From PMG-095 sp037200885 (GTDB lineage: Bacteria; Myxococcota_A; Polyangia; Polyangiales; Polyangiaceae): a stretch of DNA of 64,000 nt. Positions within the stretch are counted from its first letter, which is position 1. The number at the start of each line of letters is the position of its first letter. Positions 6,638 to 13,611 of the stretch are shown in pieces. The notes beneath the pieces are model-generated. The model did not search any database and was not told where the DNA came from. It worked only from the letters and a program-made list of their open reading frames with translations. A program made the translations under genes and the position numbers. The stretch is taken from the NCBI GenBank assembly GCA_037200885.1, contig JBBCIN010000002.1, positions 372,001-436,000 on the forward strand. The letters run 5' to 3'.

Positions 6638-7947
6638 CGGCGAAATCTCACGCGCCCGAACCATAGCAGAAGTGCGACGAGCACGATGCCGGACATCACC
6701 AGTAGCTCGGCCCGCTCCACCGCGCGCGCGACGACGACCAAGGCCGCCAGCGCGAGCGGGGCCGACAGCGCGTCACGCGGCGACAGGCCATGCGCCCGCT
6801 TGAGCGCTAGCCAGCCGAGCGAAAGGACGCTGACCGAGTATTGAAACAACACCGCCACGCTGGAGAGCACGAACAGGCGGCTGAGCGCGCCCCAGGACAG
6901 CAATGTCACGACCAACACCAGCGTGACGAACAGCGCGCGACGCGGCACTTGCGGCCGCGATTCCAGGGCGGAAATCGCGATTTCTCCCGCGCCGGCCTCG
7001 AGCGCGGCGAGGTAGCGCGGGGTCATCGCCAACATGCCGAAGGCAATGCCGATCGCCGAAATATTGGTGCCCGCGCTGACGAGCTCGGCCAATCGGGCTC
7101 CGCCCAATGCGCCTGCGGCCGCGACCAGTGGGGCATCGCTCGCGGCCAGATCGCCGACCGAGCGCACGCATGCCCAATGCAGCAGCATGTACAGGCCACC
7201 ACACAGCACCAGCGACCCAATCGTGGCGATCGGGATCGCGCGCTTCGCCGAGCGCACGTGCGAACCGGGCACGGGGACGATCTCGAAGCCTTGCATCGAA
7301 AACACGATCAAGAGCACGGCCCGTGACCAGGACACGGCCGTGGGCGGCGGCGCGGAGATCGGCGCCTGTCGCCCACCAAGCAGGAACACCGCCACGAGCA
7401 GAAGCAAGGGCAAGAGCTTCAGCACCGTGAGCGACGACCACACCCATGCGCTCGGCTTCAAGCCCGCGCCCACGACGGCTGCGAAGAGCAGCGCCGCCAG
7501 CAAAGAAAAAGCCTGCTTTTGTCCGCCAAATCCGAGCATGGGCGCGGTGTACTCACCGAGCCCGGCGATCACCGCCGAGGTGCTGAGGACGGCCGAGGCA
7601 TACGCCGCAAAGCCGACCACGAAGCCCGCCCCGGGCCCGAACGCCGCGCAGGCCCAAACGTACGGCCCGCCATCGCGATCGAAGCGCGCACCGAGCCGCG
7701 CATAGGTCATGGCCACGGGCAGCAGCGCCAGCAAGGTGAGCGCATAGGCCCACACCCCCGGGGTGCCGGGCACCAAACGAGCCACCAGGTTGGGCGTGAA
7801 GAAGATCCCCACCCCCACGATGCCGTTCACGCCCAATGCGAGCAGCGACCAAACGCCCAGCGCGCGCGGACGCTCCCTGCCCTCAGCGCCATCGGCGCCG
7901 TCGGCGCCGTCGGCGCGAGGGTCGTCTGCGCCGGAGCCTGCGCTCAC
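6634..7947 (-). CDS. APC-superfamily amino-acid permease
   Basis: About 437 residues with twelve or so hydrophobic helices. The first carries the APC signature LGVNGIVGVGIFFTPNL; conserved segments DGGPYVWACAAFGPGAGFVVG and VFSMQGFEIVPVPGSHVR follow. It probably moves amino acids or polyamines across the inner membrane; the substrate cannot be told. The GTG at 7947 lies 13 nt after the prkA stop. An ATG at 8013 in the same frame would overlap prkA by 53 bp. The short N-terminus carries an Asp-Gly-Ala tripeptide repeated three to four times, from a 9-bp tandem repeat near 7890-7912. Confidence 0.85.
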   Translation of the reverse strand: MSAGSGADDPRADGADGADGAEGRERPRALGVWSLLALGVNGIVGVGIFFTPNLVARLVPGTPGVWAYALTLLALLPVAMTYARLGARFDRDGGPYVWACAAFGPGAGFVVGFAAYASAVLSTSAVIAGLGEYTAPMLGFGGQKQAFSLLAALLFAAVVGAGLKPSAWVWSSLTVLKLLPLLLLVAVFLLGGRQAPISAPPPTAVSWSRAVLLIVFSMQGFEIVPVPGSHVRSAKRAIPIATIGSLVLCGGLYMLLHWACVRSVGDLAASDAPLVAAAGALGGARLAELVSAGTNISAIGIAFGMLAMTPRYLAALEAGAGEIAISALESRPQVPRRALFVTLVLVVTLLSWGALSRLFVLSSVAVLFQYSVSVLSLGWLALKRAHGLSPRDALSAPLALAALVVVARAVERAELLVMSGIVLVALLLWFGRVRFRR

Positions 7948-7960
7948 ACTCGTTACCCGC

Positions 7961-10213
7961 TCAGCTGTACACGTCGAGGAAGCGCTCGCGCACCAGAGCC
8001 ACGGCGGCGTCACCCGCCGAGCCGCGCTGGTAACCGAAGCGCGTGATCAGCACATCGAGCGCCTTTTCCGCGGCCGCGCGCCGTGCCTCGTTGAGACCGC
8101 TGCCCTCTTCACGGAGCAGCGCCACCAGATCTCGGCACAGCTTGGCCACCGCCACTCGACGCTCGGCAAAGGCCGACTCCCGCAGGCGTCGGAGCTGCGA
8201 GCCGAACACGCGCGCGTTGTCGAGCGGCTGGTCCGGGTGGTCGATGGCCCAAGCGGCGATCGCGCCGATCAGCCCGTTGCGGATGTCCTCCGCTTTGTCC
8301 GGAGAGCCGAGCAACGCTTCGACCTCACGCATCATGCGCTCGTCGGGTTCCTCGTACTGACCGGTCAGAGGGTTTCGGAATTTCTCTTTCTTCACCCAGT
8401 AGTTTACGTGGATCACGTAGCGATCGAACAGATCCGAGTAACGCGTTTCGTCCACCAGGCCGCTGGCGATGCGAAACTCGTCTTCGAACGCATCCAGGAG
8501 CCGCGCGTGCAGCACTTTTCGGAACAGCACGTGGTCGTGGTAGCCGCCGGCCAAGCGCTCTTCTTGCAACCAGTTGTACTCACTGGTGCGTTCGCACAGG
8601 CGATCGAGTTCCTTGAGCACGGCGAGCGGCGACAAGCAGTCGTAGCGAATGTCCTGCGCAGCATCGAGCAGCACCGTGCGCATCTCGCGCGGGCTCGCGC
8701 CGATGCTGCCCTCGTAGATCGGGTAGGCCTCGCTTTCGCGGTACAATTGCCCAATCGCGGAGCGCAGCAGCTTGGCCGATTCATCGTCCAAGCGAGTCGG
8801 CGGCGTGCCCGAGGAATACAGGTCGAGCTTTTCGATCGCGGTCAGCTCGGTGACCAGATCTTGCAGCGGCTTTTCGTAGCGATCGGTCGTGGGGCGACGC
8901 ATCCGCGTCAGCACCGCGAACATCGCCGCGATGCGCGTCGCGTGCGGCGCGACGTGTTTTTGCACTTGTGATGCGATTTGGGCGTCGTAAATCCGCTGCT
9001 CGTCCAGCCAACTGAGCAGGTAGGGCGCGCGGATCAGCTCGAGGCGCCCACGAAAGCTCTCGAATTCCGGGTGGTCGCGAAACGCATTCAGGTGCACTTC
9101 GTTGCCGCTGGCCAGCATCACGCAGTTGACCTGGATGTTCTGGGAGCGCAGAGCGACCTCGCCGGTTTCGGCCGTGATCTGCAGGTACTTGAAGGCATCC
9201 AGCGGGCGCTTCAACAGATCCGAAAACTCCAGCAGACCGCCGGCGGCGTCGACCAGCTCACCGAAGGCCTCGAACAGGGTCATCGACTGCAGCGCGGTCG
9301 GCAATGCCCCCAAGCTGCGATCGGCCGTCACCTGTCGCTCTCCCGCATCCACGGACAACTGCGGACCGAGCGTGACCGCGCCCACGCGGTAGCGGCGCGA
9401 GATGAAATAGCGCTCCACCTGCACGTGACGGAGCACCTCTTCCAGCGAGCCGCCGTAGCTCGTGAGCAAAGCCTCATACACTTGTTGGCTCTTGTGCGAG
9501 AGCGTGCCGCGCAGCATCCACGCGGGCGGCGGGGCTCCCACCTTGGCTTCGGCAAAGCGCCGTTCGAGCAGCTCTTTCCGGGCCGCGATCGGGATTAAAA
9601 ATAAGGGATGATCGCGCACTTCGACGAACAAGCGCGAGTCGATTTGTTCGTCTGGCAAGTGCGCGTAGCTGCCGTCGTCGGCGTTGCCGAGGGCGCGTTT
9701 GCCGCCGAAGCCGATCGAGCCGCGCAGCGTGGCCTGGGTTGGGAAAACCCAGTGGAAGCGATACAGGGCGCCTTCGTCCAAGAGCGAGTAGTGCTCCAGC
9801 GCGCGCGCGATGCAGGCTGCCACCGTGCTTTTGGCCGAACCGTTCGGGCCGTGCAAGAGCAAGACGCGATTGGCGCGACCCTCACGCGCGAAGTTACTGA
9901 GCGTGCGATAGATCTCGGCCTGCACCGCCTCTTGACCCACCAGCGCGTCGGAGCGCGCTTGGCTGGCATCGAGGAACGGCAGATCGAACAGACGAAAGCG
10001 GGACAGCTCACCCCAGGGCCGCGTCACGGTCTCGCGCCCGAAGTGATCGAACATGTCACGCAGGTAGCGTGAAGCATCGCGCGAGTAGCGGACGCTGTCG
10101 GTGGCGAACAACGTCAGGTATTCGCGAAACGAAAGCAGACGGCGTTCTTCCTTGAACTCCTTCTGCACTGAGAGCGCGATGCGCTGCAGGTCCTCCAAGA
10201 TGCGCTCGGGCAT
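7961..10213 (-). CDS. prkA: PrkA-family serine protein kinase / AAA ATPase
   Basis: 750 residues from ATG 10213 (MPERILEDLQ); the frame stays open for another 189 codons but with low-complexity, non-homologous sequence. The AAA module has a Walker A GPNGSAKST at about residues 122-130, preceded by VGQEAVQAEIYRTLSNFA. Further motifs are IGFGGKRALG and FSDLLKRPLDAFKYLQITAETGEV (split here by a few residues), typical of PrkA/YeaG. Members phosphorylate proteins in stress or sporulation responses; some have been recast as ATP-dependent proteases. No YeaH/SpoVR partner is in the window. It heads the run prkA-APC-tatD-TonB-like. Confidence 0.9.
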   Translation of the reverse strand: MPERILEDLQRIALSVQKEFKEERRLLSFREYLTLFATDSVRYSRDASRYLRDMFDHFGRETVTRPWGELSRFRLFDLPFLDASQARSDALVGQEAVQAEIYRTLSNFAREGRANRVLLLHGPNGSAKSTVAACIARALEHYSLLDEGALYRFHWVFPTQATLRGSIGFGGKRALGNADDGSYAHLPDEQIDSRLFVEVRDHPLFLIPIAARKELLERRFAEAKVGAPPPAWMLRGTLSHKSQQVYEALLTSYGGSLEEVLRHVQVERYFISRRYRVGAVTLGPQLSVDAGERQVTADRSLGALPTALQSMTLFEAFGELVDAAGGLLEFSDLLKRPLDAFKYLQITAETGEVALRSQNIQVNCVMLASGNEVHLNAFRDHPEFESFRGRLELIRAPYLLSWLDEQRIYDAQIASQVQKHVAPHATRIAAMFAVLTRMRRPTTDRYEKPLQDLVTELTAIEKLDLYSSGTPPTRLDDESAKLLRSAIGQLYRESEAYPIYEGSIGASPREMRTVLLDAAQDIRYDCLSPLAVLKELDRLCERTSEYNWLQEERLAGGYHDHVLFRKVLHARLLDAFEDEFRIASGLVDETRYSDLFDRYVIHVNYWVKKEKFRNPLTGQYEEPDERMMREVEALLGSPDKAEDIRNGLIGAIAAWAIDHPDQPLDNARVFGSQLRRLRESAFAERRVAVAKLCRDLVALLREEGSGLNEARRAAAEKALDVLITRFGYQRGSAGDAAVALVRERFLDVYS

Positions 10214-10303
10214 ACGGACAAGCGTACCATGCCTCGAGGCTCGGATTATTTCGCAAGAAAGCGCACGCGTTGTCTTCCGAGACCCGTGTGGTATTGAGGT
10301 GCC

Positions 10304-10873
10304 ATGGTGCGTACGCTCTCGGTTTCCGGCACGACACTCGGTGTGGGTTTCGTTTGCCTGATCGCTTTTGGCGGCCTCTCCGGATGTAAGAACCAAGCGC
10401 CTCCGGCGGCCGAAGCCACGGCCCAGGAACCCGCCCCGTCGGCGCCCGTCGCCGCCAGTGCTGCCACCGCCGCCGCCGCTGCCGCCGATCCGGCCGCAGC
10501 CCCCGCCGCTGCGGCCGCTAGCCAGTACAGCGAGGCACCCTTCGACCTCGTGATTCAACCAAAGGGCGCGTACGCCTCCGGCCAGGCCGGCGCGGCCGAG
10601 ATCGTGATCTCGGCCAAGCCGCCGTTCCACGCCAACGACAAGTACCCCTACAAGTTCAAGCTCAACGAAGCTCCGGGCCTCAAGTTCGCGAATCTCGTGG
10701 TCGACAAGGACGCGGTCAAGGTCGAGAAAACGCGCGCCACCCTGTCCGTCGGGTTCACGCCCGAAAGCGCAGGCAAGCACACCGTGTCCGGCAAGCTCTT
10801 CTTCTCGGTCTGCAATGACGACCAGTGCCTGGTCGAAAAGCGCGATCTCACGCTGGACATCGACGCCAAGTAG
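10304..10873 (+). CDS. lipoprotein with a stand-alone DsbD N-terminal domain
   Basis: 189 residues with GAGGT just upstream of ATG 10304. A signal peptide ends in the lipobox GLSGC (Cys about residue 28). An Ala/Pro-rich linker (about residues 30-72) follows. The C-terminal 110 residues resemble the immunoglobulin-like DsbD-alpha domain: AKPPFHANDKYPYKFKL, GFTPESAGKHTVSGKLFFSVC and the CNDDQC pair near the end. In DsbD these two cysteines relay electrons to periplasmic thiol partners. Here there is no membrane or thioredoxin domain, so either another transmembrane reductase supplies electrons or the protein has another role. Confidence 0.72.
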   Translation: MVRTLSVSGTTLGVGFVCLIAFGGLSGCKNQAPPAAEATAQEPAPSAPVAASAATAAAAAADPAAAPAAAAASQYSEAPFDLVIQPKGAYASGQAGAAEIVISAKPPFHANDKYPYKFKLNEAPGLKFANLVVDKDAVKVEKTRATLSVGFTPESAGKHTVSGKLFFSVCNDDQCLVEKRDLTLDIDAK

Positions 10874-10894
10874 CGCGAGAGCAAGCGTCGCCGT

Positions 10895-12283
10895 TCAGCG
10901 CAAGAGCACGAATACGATCACGAGCGCGACGCCGACGAACAACGCGCCGCCGCCGACCGCCAAAAAGAGCAGCGTGTTCGAGCTCTTCGGCATGCCCGCG
11001 ATGGACTGCGGCCCAAACTCGTCGTGGGGTTGTGGGGAGTACGCGGGAGCCGGTGCGGCGTACGCCGGCGCGGGCGCGGCATAGGCAGGGGTTGCCGCCG
11101 GGGCTACGGGAGGCGGAGCTCCGGCTGCCGGAGGGGGCACCGCCGCGAACGGATCGCCCATCGCGTCCAGGCTGTCGGATTCTCCGAAGAACGAGTCGGC
11201 CACGTTGGCGGTGCGCGGCGCGGTCACCGTCGCGAGCAGCCCGGGCATCGCCGCGTTCACCCGCGCGCTCAGCTCGGTCTCGTTGGTCTTGGCCCACTCC
11301 AGGTGGGTGCCGGTCAGGCCGTAGGCTGCGCCGATCGCGTCGGCCAGGGCGCCCACGGACGCGATGCGCATCGCGGCTGTCTTTTTGAACGCGTGCGTCA
11401 TCACGCGATCGAGCGTGGGTGGGACGGGATACTTCTGGCCCTTGCCCGCTTCGCTCGGAGCCGCCGGCTCCTTCGTCAAAATCTGGAGCAGGATGCTCGG
11501 ACCGTTGTTGCCGATGAACGGCACGCGGCCCACGACGCATTCGTAGATAATTGCCGCCAGCGCCCAGACGTCCGCGCGCTGATCCAGCGTATCCAAGCCC
11601 TGCGCTTGCTCGGGCGCCATGTAGAACGGCGAGCCGATCGTGGTGCCGAGCACGGTCAGCTTCTTGGCCGACTCACCCTTGTCCTTGGCGGAGCCAAAAT
11701 CCAAGAGCTTGGTGATGTCCCCATCGTGGGTTTGGCACAAAAACAAGTTGTCCGGCTTCAGATCGCGGTGCACGAATTTTCGCGCGTGCGCTTCATCCAG
11801 TCCGATCGCCACCTGGCTCAGCATGCGCAGCATGCGCGCGGGTAAGATCACCTGCTCGCGCTTCAGCGTCGCGCGGAGCTCCTCACCGTAGAGGAACTCC
11901 ATCGCGAGCACGAAGCTTTCGTCCGGCGTGGGTTGGAAGTCGAGCACCTCCACGATGTAGTCGTGGGGCAGCATCTTGCTGACCTCGAACTCGCGCTTGA
12001 AGCGCTGCACCGCGATCGGATCCCGTGACACATCGGGGTGCAGCACTTTGAGCGCGACGTTCCGGCGCTCCTGCATGTCGAGCGCTTCGTACACGCGCCC
12101 CATGCCGCCATCGGCGACCACGCGTCGCACCTGATAGCGATTGCATAAAAGCTGGCCGATGCGCGCATCTTGGCTGTCCGCGAGCACCGGCACCTGCGTC
12201 GCGCTCGTGAGTCGTGCGCCGTCGACTGGGCAAAAGCCGGCGTCGTCCGGGTACAGCCGTCCGCAGGCCGGGCAGGCTTTCAT
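10895..12283 (-). CDS. membrane Ser/Thr protein kinase with N-terminal zinc ribbon
   Basis: 462 residues. Residues 4-18 carry a short zinc-ribbon-like knuckle (CPAC then FCPVDG). The kinase domain (about 50-310) has the glycine loop ADGGMGRVYEA, Lys79, HRDLKPDN at 172-179 and DFG at 195-197, so it should be active. A Pro/Ala-rich linker leads to a C-terminal membrane helix (LLFLAVGGGALFVGVALVIV) ending after a few residues. This is the common myxobacterial Hanks-type kinase layout. It follows the zinc-ribbon gene by 52 nt and may be co-transcribed with it. Substrates are unknown; a PP2C phosphatase is at 60861. Confidence 0.92.
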   Translation of the reverse strand: MKACPACGRLYPDDAGFCPVDGARLTSATQVPVLADSQDARIGQLLCNRYQVRRVVADGGMGRVYEALDMQERRNVALKVLHPDVSRDPIAVQRFKREFEVSKMLPHDYIVEVLDFQPTPDESFVLAMEFLYGEELRATLKREQVILPARMLRMLSQVAIGLDEAHARKFVHRDLKPDNLFLCQTHDGDITKLLDFGSAKDKGESAKKLTVLGTTIGSPFYMAPEQAQGLDTLDQRADVWALAAIIYECVVGRVPFIGNNGPSILLQILTKEPAAPSEAGKGQKYPVPPTLDRVMTHAFKKTAAMRIASVGALADAIGAAYGLTGTHLEWAKTNETELSARVNAAMPGLLATVTAPRTANVADSFFGESDSLDAMGDPFAAVPPPAAGAPPPVAPAATPAYAAPAPAYAAPAPAYSPQPHDEFGPQSIAGMPKSSNTLLFLAVGGGALFVGVALVIVFVLLR

Positions 12284-12335
12284 TCAGACCGACGCGCCTT
12301 CGGTGAGTTCGTCTTGCGAGAGCTGGCGAGCACGA

Positions 12336-13079
12336 TCAAGGGGCGCCCGACTCGCTGCTGTCGCTGGTCACGCCCGGGCGGTAGTACAAGATGCGATTGC
12401 AGCTGGGGCACTGCTCGAACTTGTTTTCGCGGGTCAGACCCTGAAATAGCATTGGCGGCAAGCGCATGTGGCAAGCCGAACACGTGCCGTCGGTCGTAGA
12501 GCTGATCGCAGTACCGCGACGACCGCGGATCATCTCGTAGCGGCGGTACAGCACGGGCGGCACGTTGGCGACCAAGCCGGCGCGAATGGCTTCTTTCTCG
12601 GCGACGGCAGCGTCGCCCTGAGCCAATCGACCTACGGTGTCGCCCTCGACCGCGGAAAGCTCCGCCAAGAGCGCGTCGCGCTCGGACGTGACCTGCAACA
12701 TGTCCACGCGAGCCTGCTCCAAGAAGCCATCCAGCTTCTCCACTTCGATCTCGCGATCTCGGTACAGCTTGCGCAGCTCCTCGATTTCACGCTGGGCGGC
12801 ATTCGCCTCTCGCTCGGTTCGGCAGCGAGAAAGCTTCTCGCGCGAGCGTTCGACTTGAATGCTCATTTGCCGCACCTCGCCCATCAAGTCGCCGCGAAGC
12901 TTGTCCATATCGCCAGAATTTTTCTGGCTTCGGGCGAGCCGCTCCTCCAAAGAGGCCAACGTCGAGCGCTTGGCATCGAGCCCCTGCCGCTCTTGTTTGA
13001 CCGCATCGCGGAGCTCCTTGAGCTCCACATCGAGCGCCGCTAAATTTTCGAGATTCTCGATTTGCGCCTGGATTGTCAC
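12336..13079 (-). CDS. coiled-coil protein with C4-type zinc ribbon (DUF164-like)
   Basis: 247 residues. Residues 1-165 are a long, highly charged coiled coil. The C-terminal end carries a C4 zinc ribbon, CSACHMRLPP ... CPSCNRILYY. This is the DUF164/zf-RING_7 family (structurally the CT398 type), linked in other bacteria to envelope or secretion functions but without a fixed role. It lies just upstream of the Ser/Thr kinase gene and downstream of a tRNA gene on the same strand. Confidence 0.82.
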   Translation of the reverse strand: MTIQAQIENLENLAALDVELKELRDAVKQERQGLDAKRSTLASLEERLARSQKNSGDMDKLRGDLMGEVRQMSIQVERSREKLSRCRTEREANAAQREIEELRKLYRDREIEVEKLDGFLEQARVDMLQVTSERDALLAELSAVEGDTVGRLAQGDAAVAEKEAIRAGLVANVPPVLYRRYEMIRGRRGTAISSTTDGTCSACHMRLPPMLFQGLTRENKFEQCPSCNRILYYRPGVTSDSSESGAP

Positions 13080-13132
13080 TGTCTAAAACGGCTCCTCGCG
13101 TACGTCTAACGAAAGCACGAGCTAGGGGTCAG

Positions 13133-13206
13133 TGGGCCCACCTGGGTTCGAACCAGGAACAACCCGGTTATGAGCCGGGGGCTCTGACCGATTGAGCTAT
13201 AGGCCC
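13133..13206 (-). tRNA. tRNA with CAT anticodon, probably tRNA-Ile2
   Basis: A 74-nt cloverleaf on the minus strand: acceptor GGGCCTA/TGGGCCC with one G-U pair, anticodon stem CCCGG/CCGGG with loop CTCATAA, T arm CCTGG-TTCGAAC-CCAGG, discriminator A, no CCA. The GGGCCTATAGCTC start is that of bacterial isoleucine tRNAs. With a CAT anticodon this suggests the lysidine-modified tRNA-Ile2 reading AUA; tRNA-Met is the alternative. Confidence 0.9.
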
Positions 13207-13611
13207 AAGCTTGTGCACACATCGAGGGACGGCGGTTCGGGGCCCGTCCTCTCGATATGCTTGTGGCTGTGGACGCCCCAACGCCGGGCCCGGTCACTGA
13301 CGAGTCCCGGGCGGTGTTGAAAGCAAGCTCCACGCCGCGAAAGCTAATCGAAGCGGGCAGGTAGGGCAATGCCATGCGTCGCCGGCCTCCGGGCAGGACA
13401 AAACGCCTACCGCGCCGCCCCCAGCGGACGCCACAAGGGCAGCACAGGGCGACCGAACATCCCCGGAACAGGCGGGGCGCACGGCTCGAGGGCCCTCGGG
13501 ACCGCGCTCCCGGGCCCGAAGCCGCGGGGGGCGACGAATATGTTACACCTACAGGCTCCCCGGCTCGCGCCCCGCGGGCCGGCGTTCGCCGTACATACCC
13601 TGCAGAAATCA
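13207..13611. other. intergenic region upstream of uvrA
   Basis: About 400 bp between the tRNA and uvrA. The uvrA frame is open back to an ATG at 13369, but the added 81 residues are Arg/Gly/Pro-rich and unlike UvrA, so this is treated as leader DNA. I see no clear promoter or LexA box. Confidence 0.45.

Noticed and set aside
10214..10780. 189-codon N-terminal extension of prkA
   Set aside because: The extension is Gly/Arg low-complexity, covers the divergent lipoprotein gene start and lacks PrkA homology; MPERILEDLQ is the natural start.
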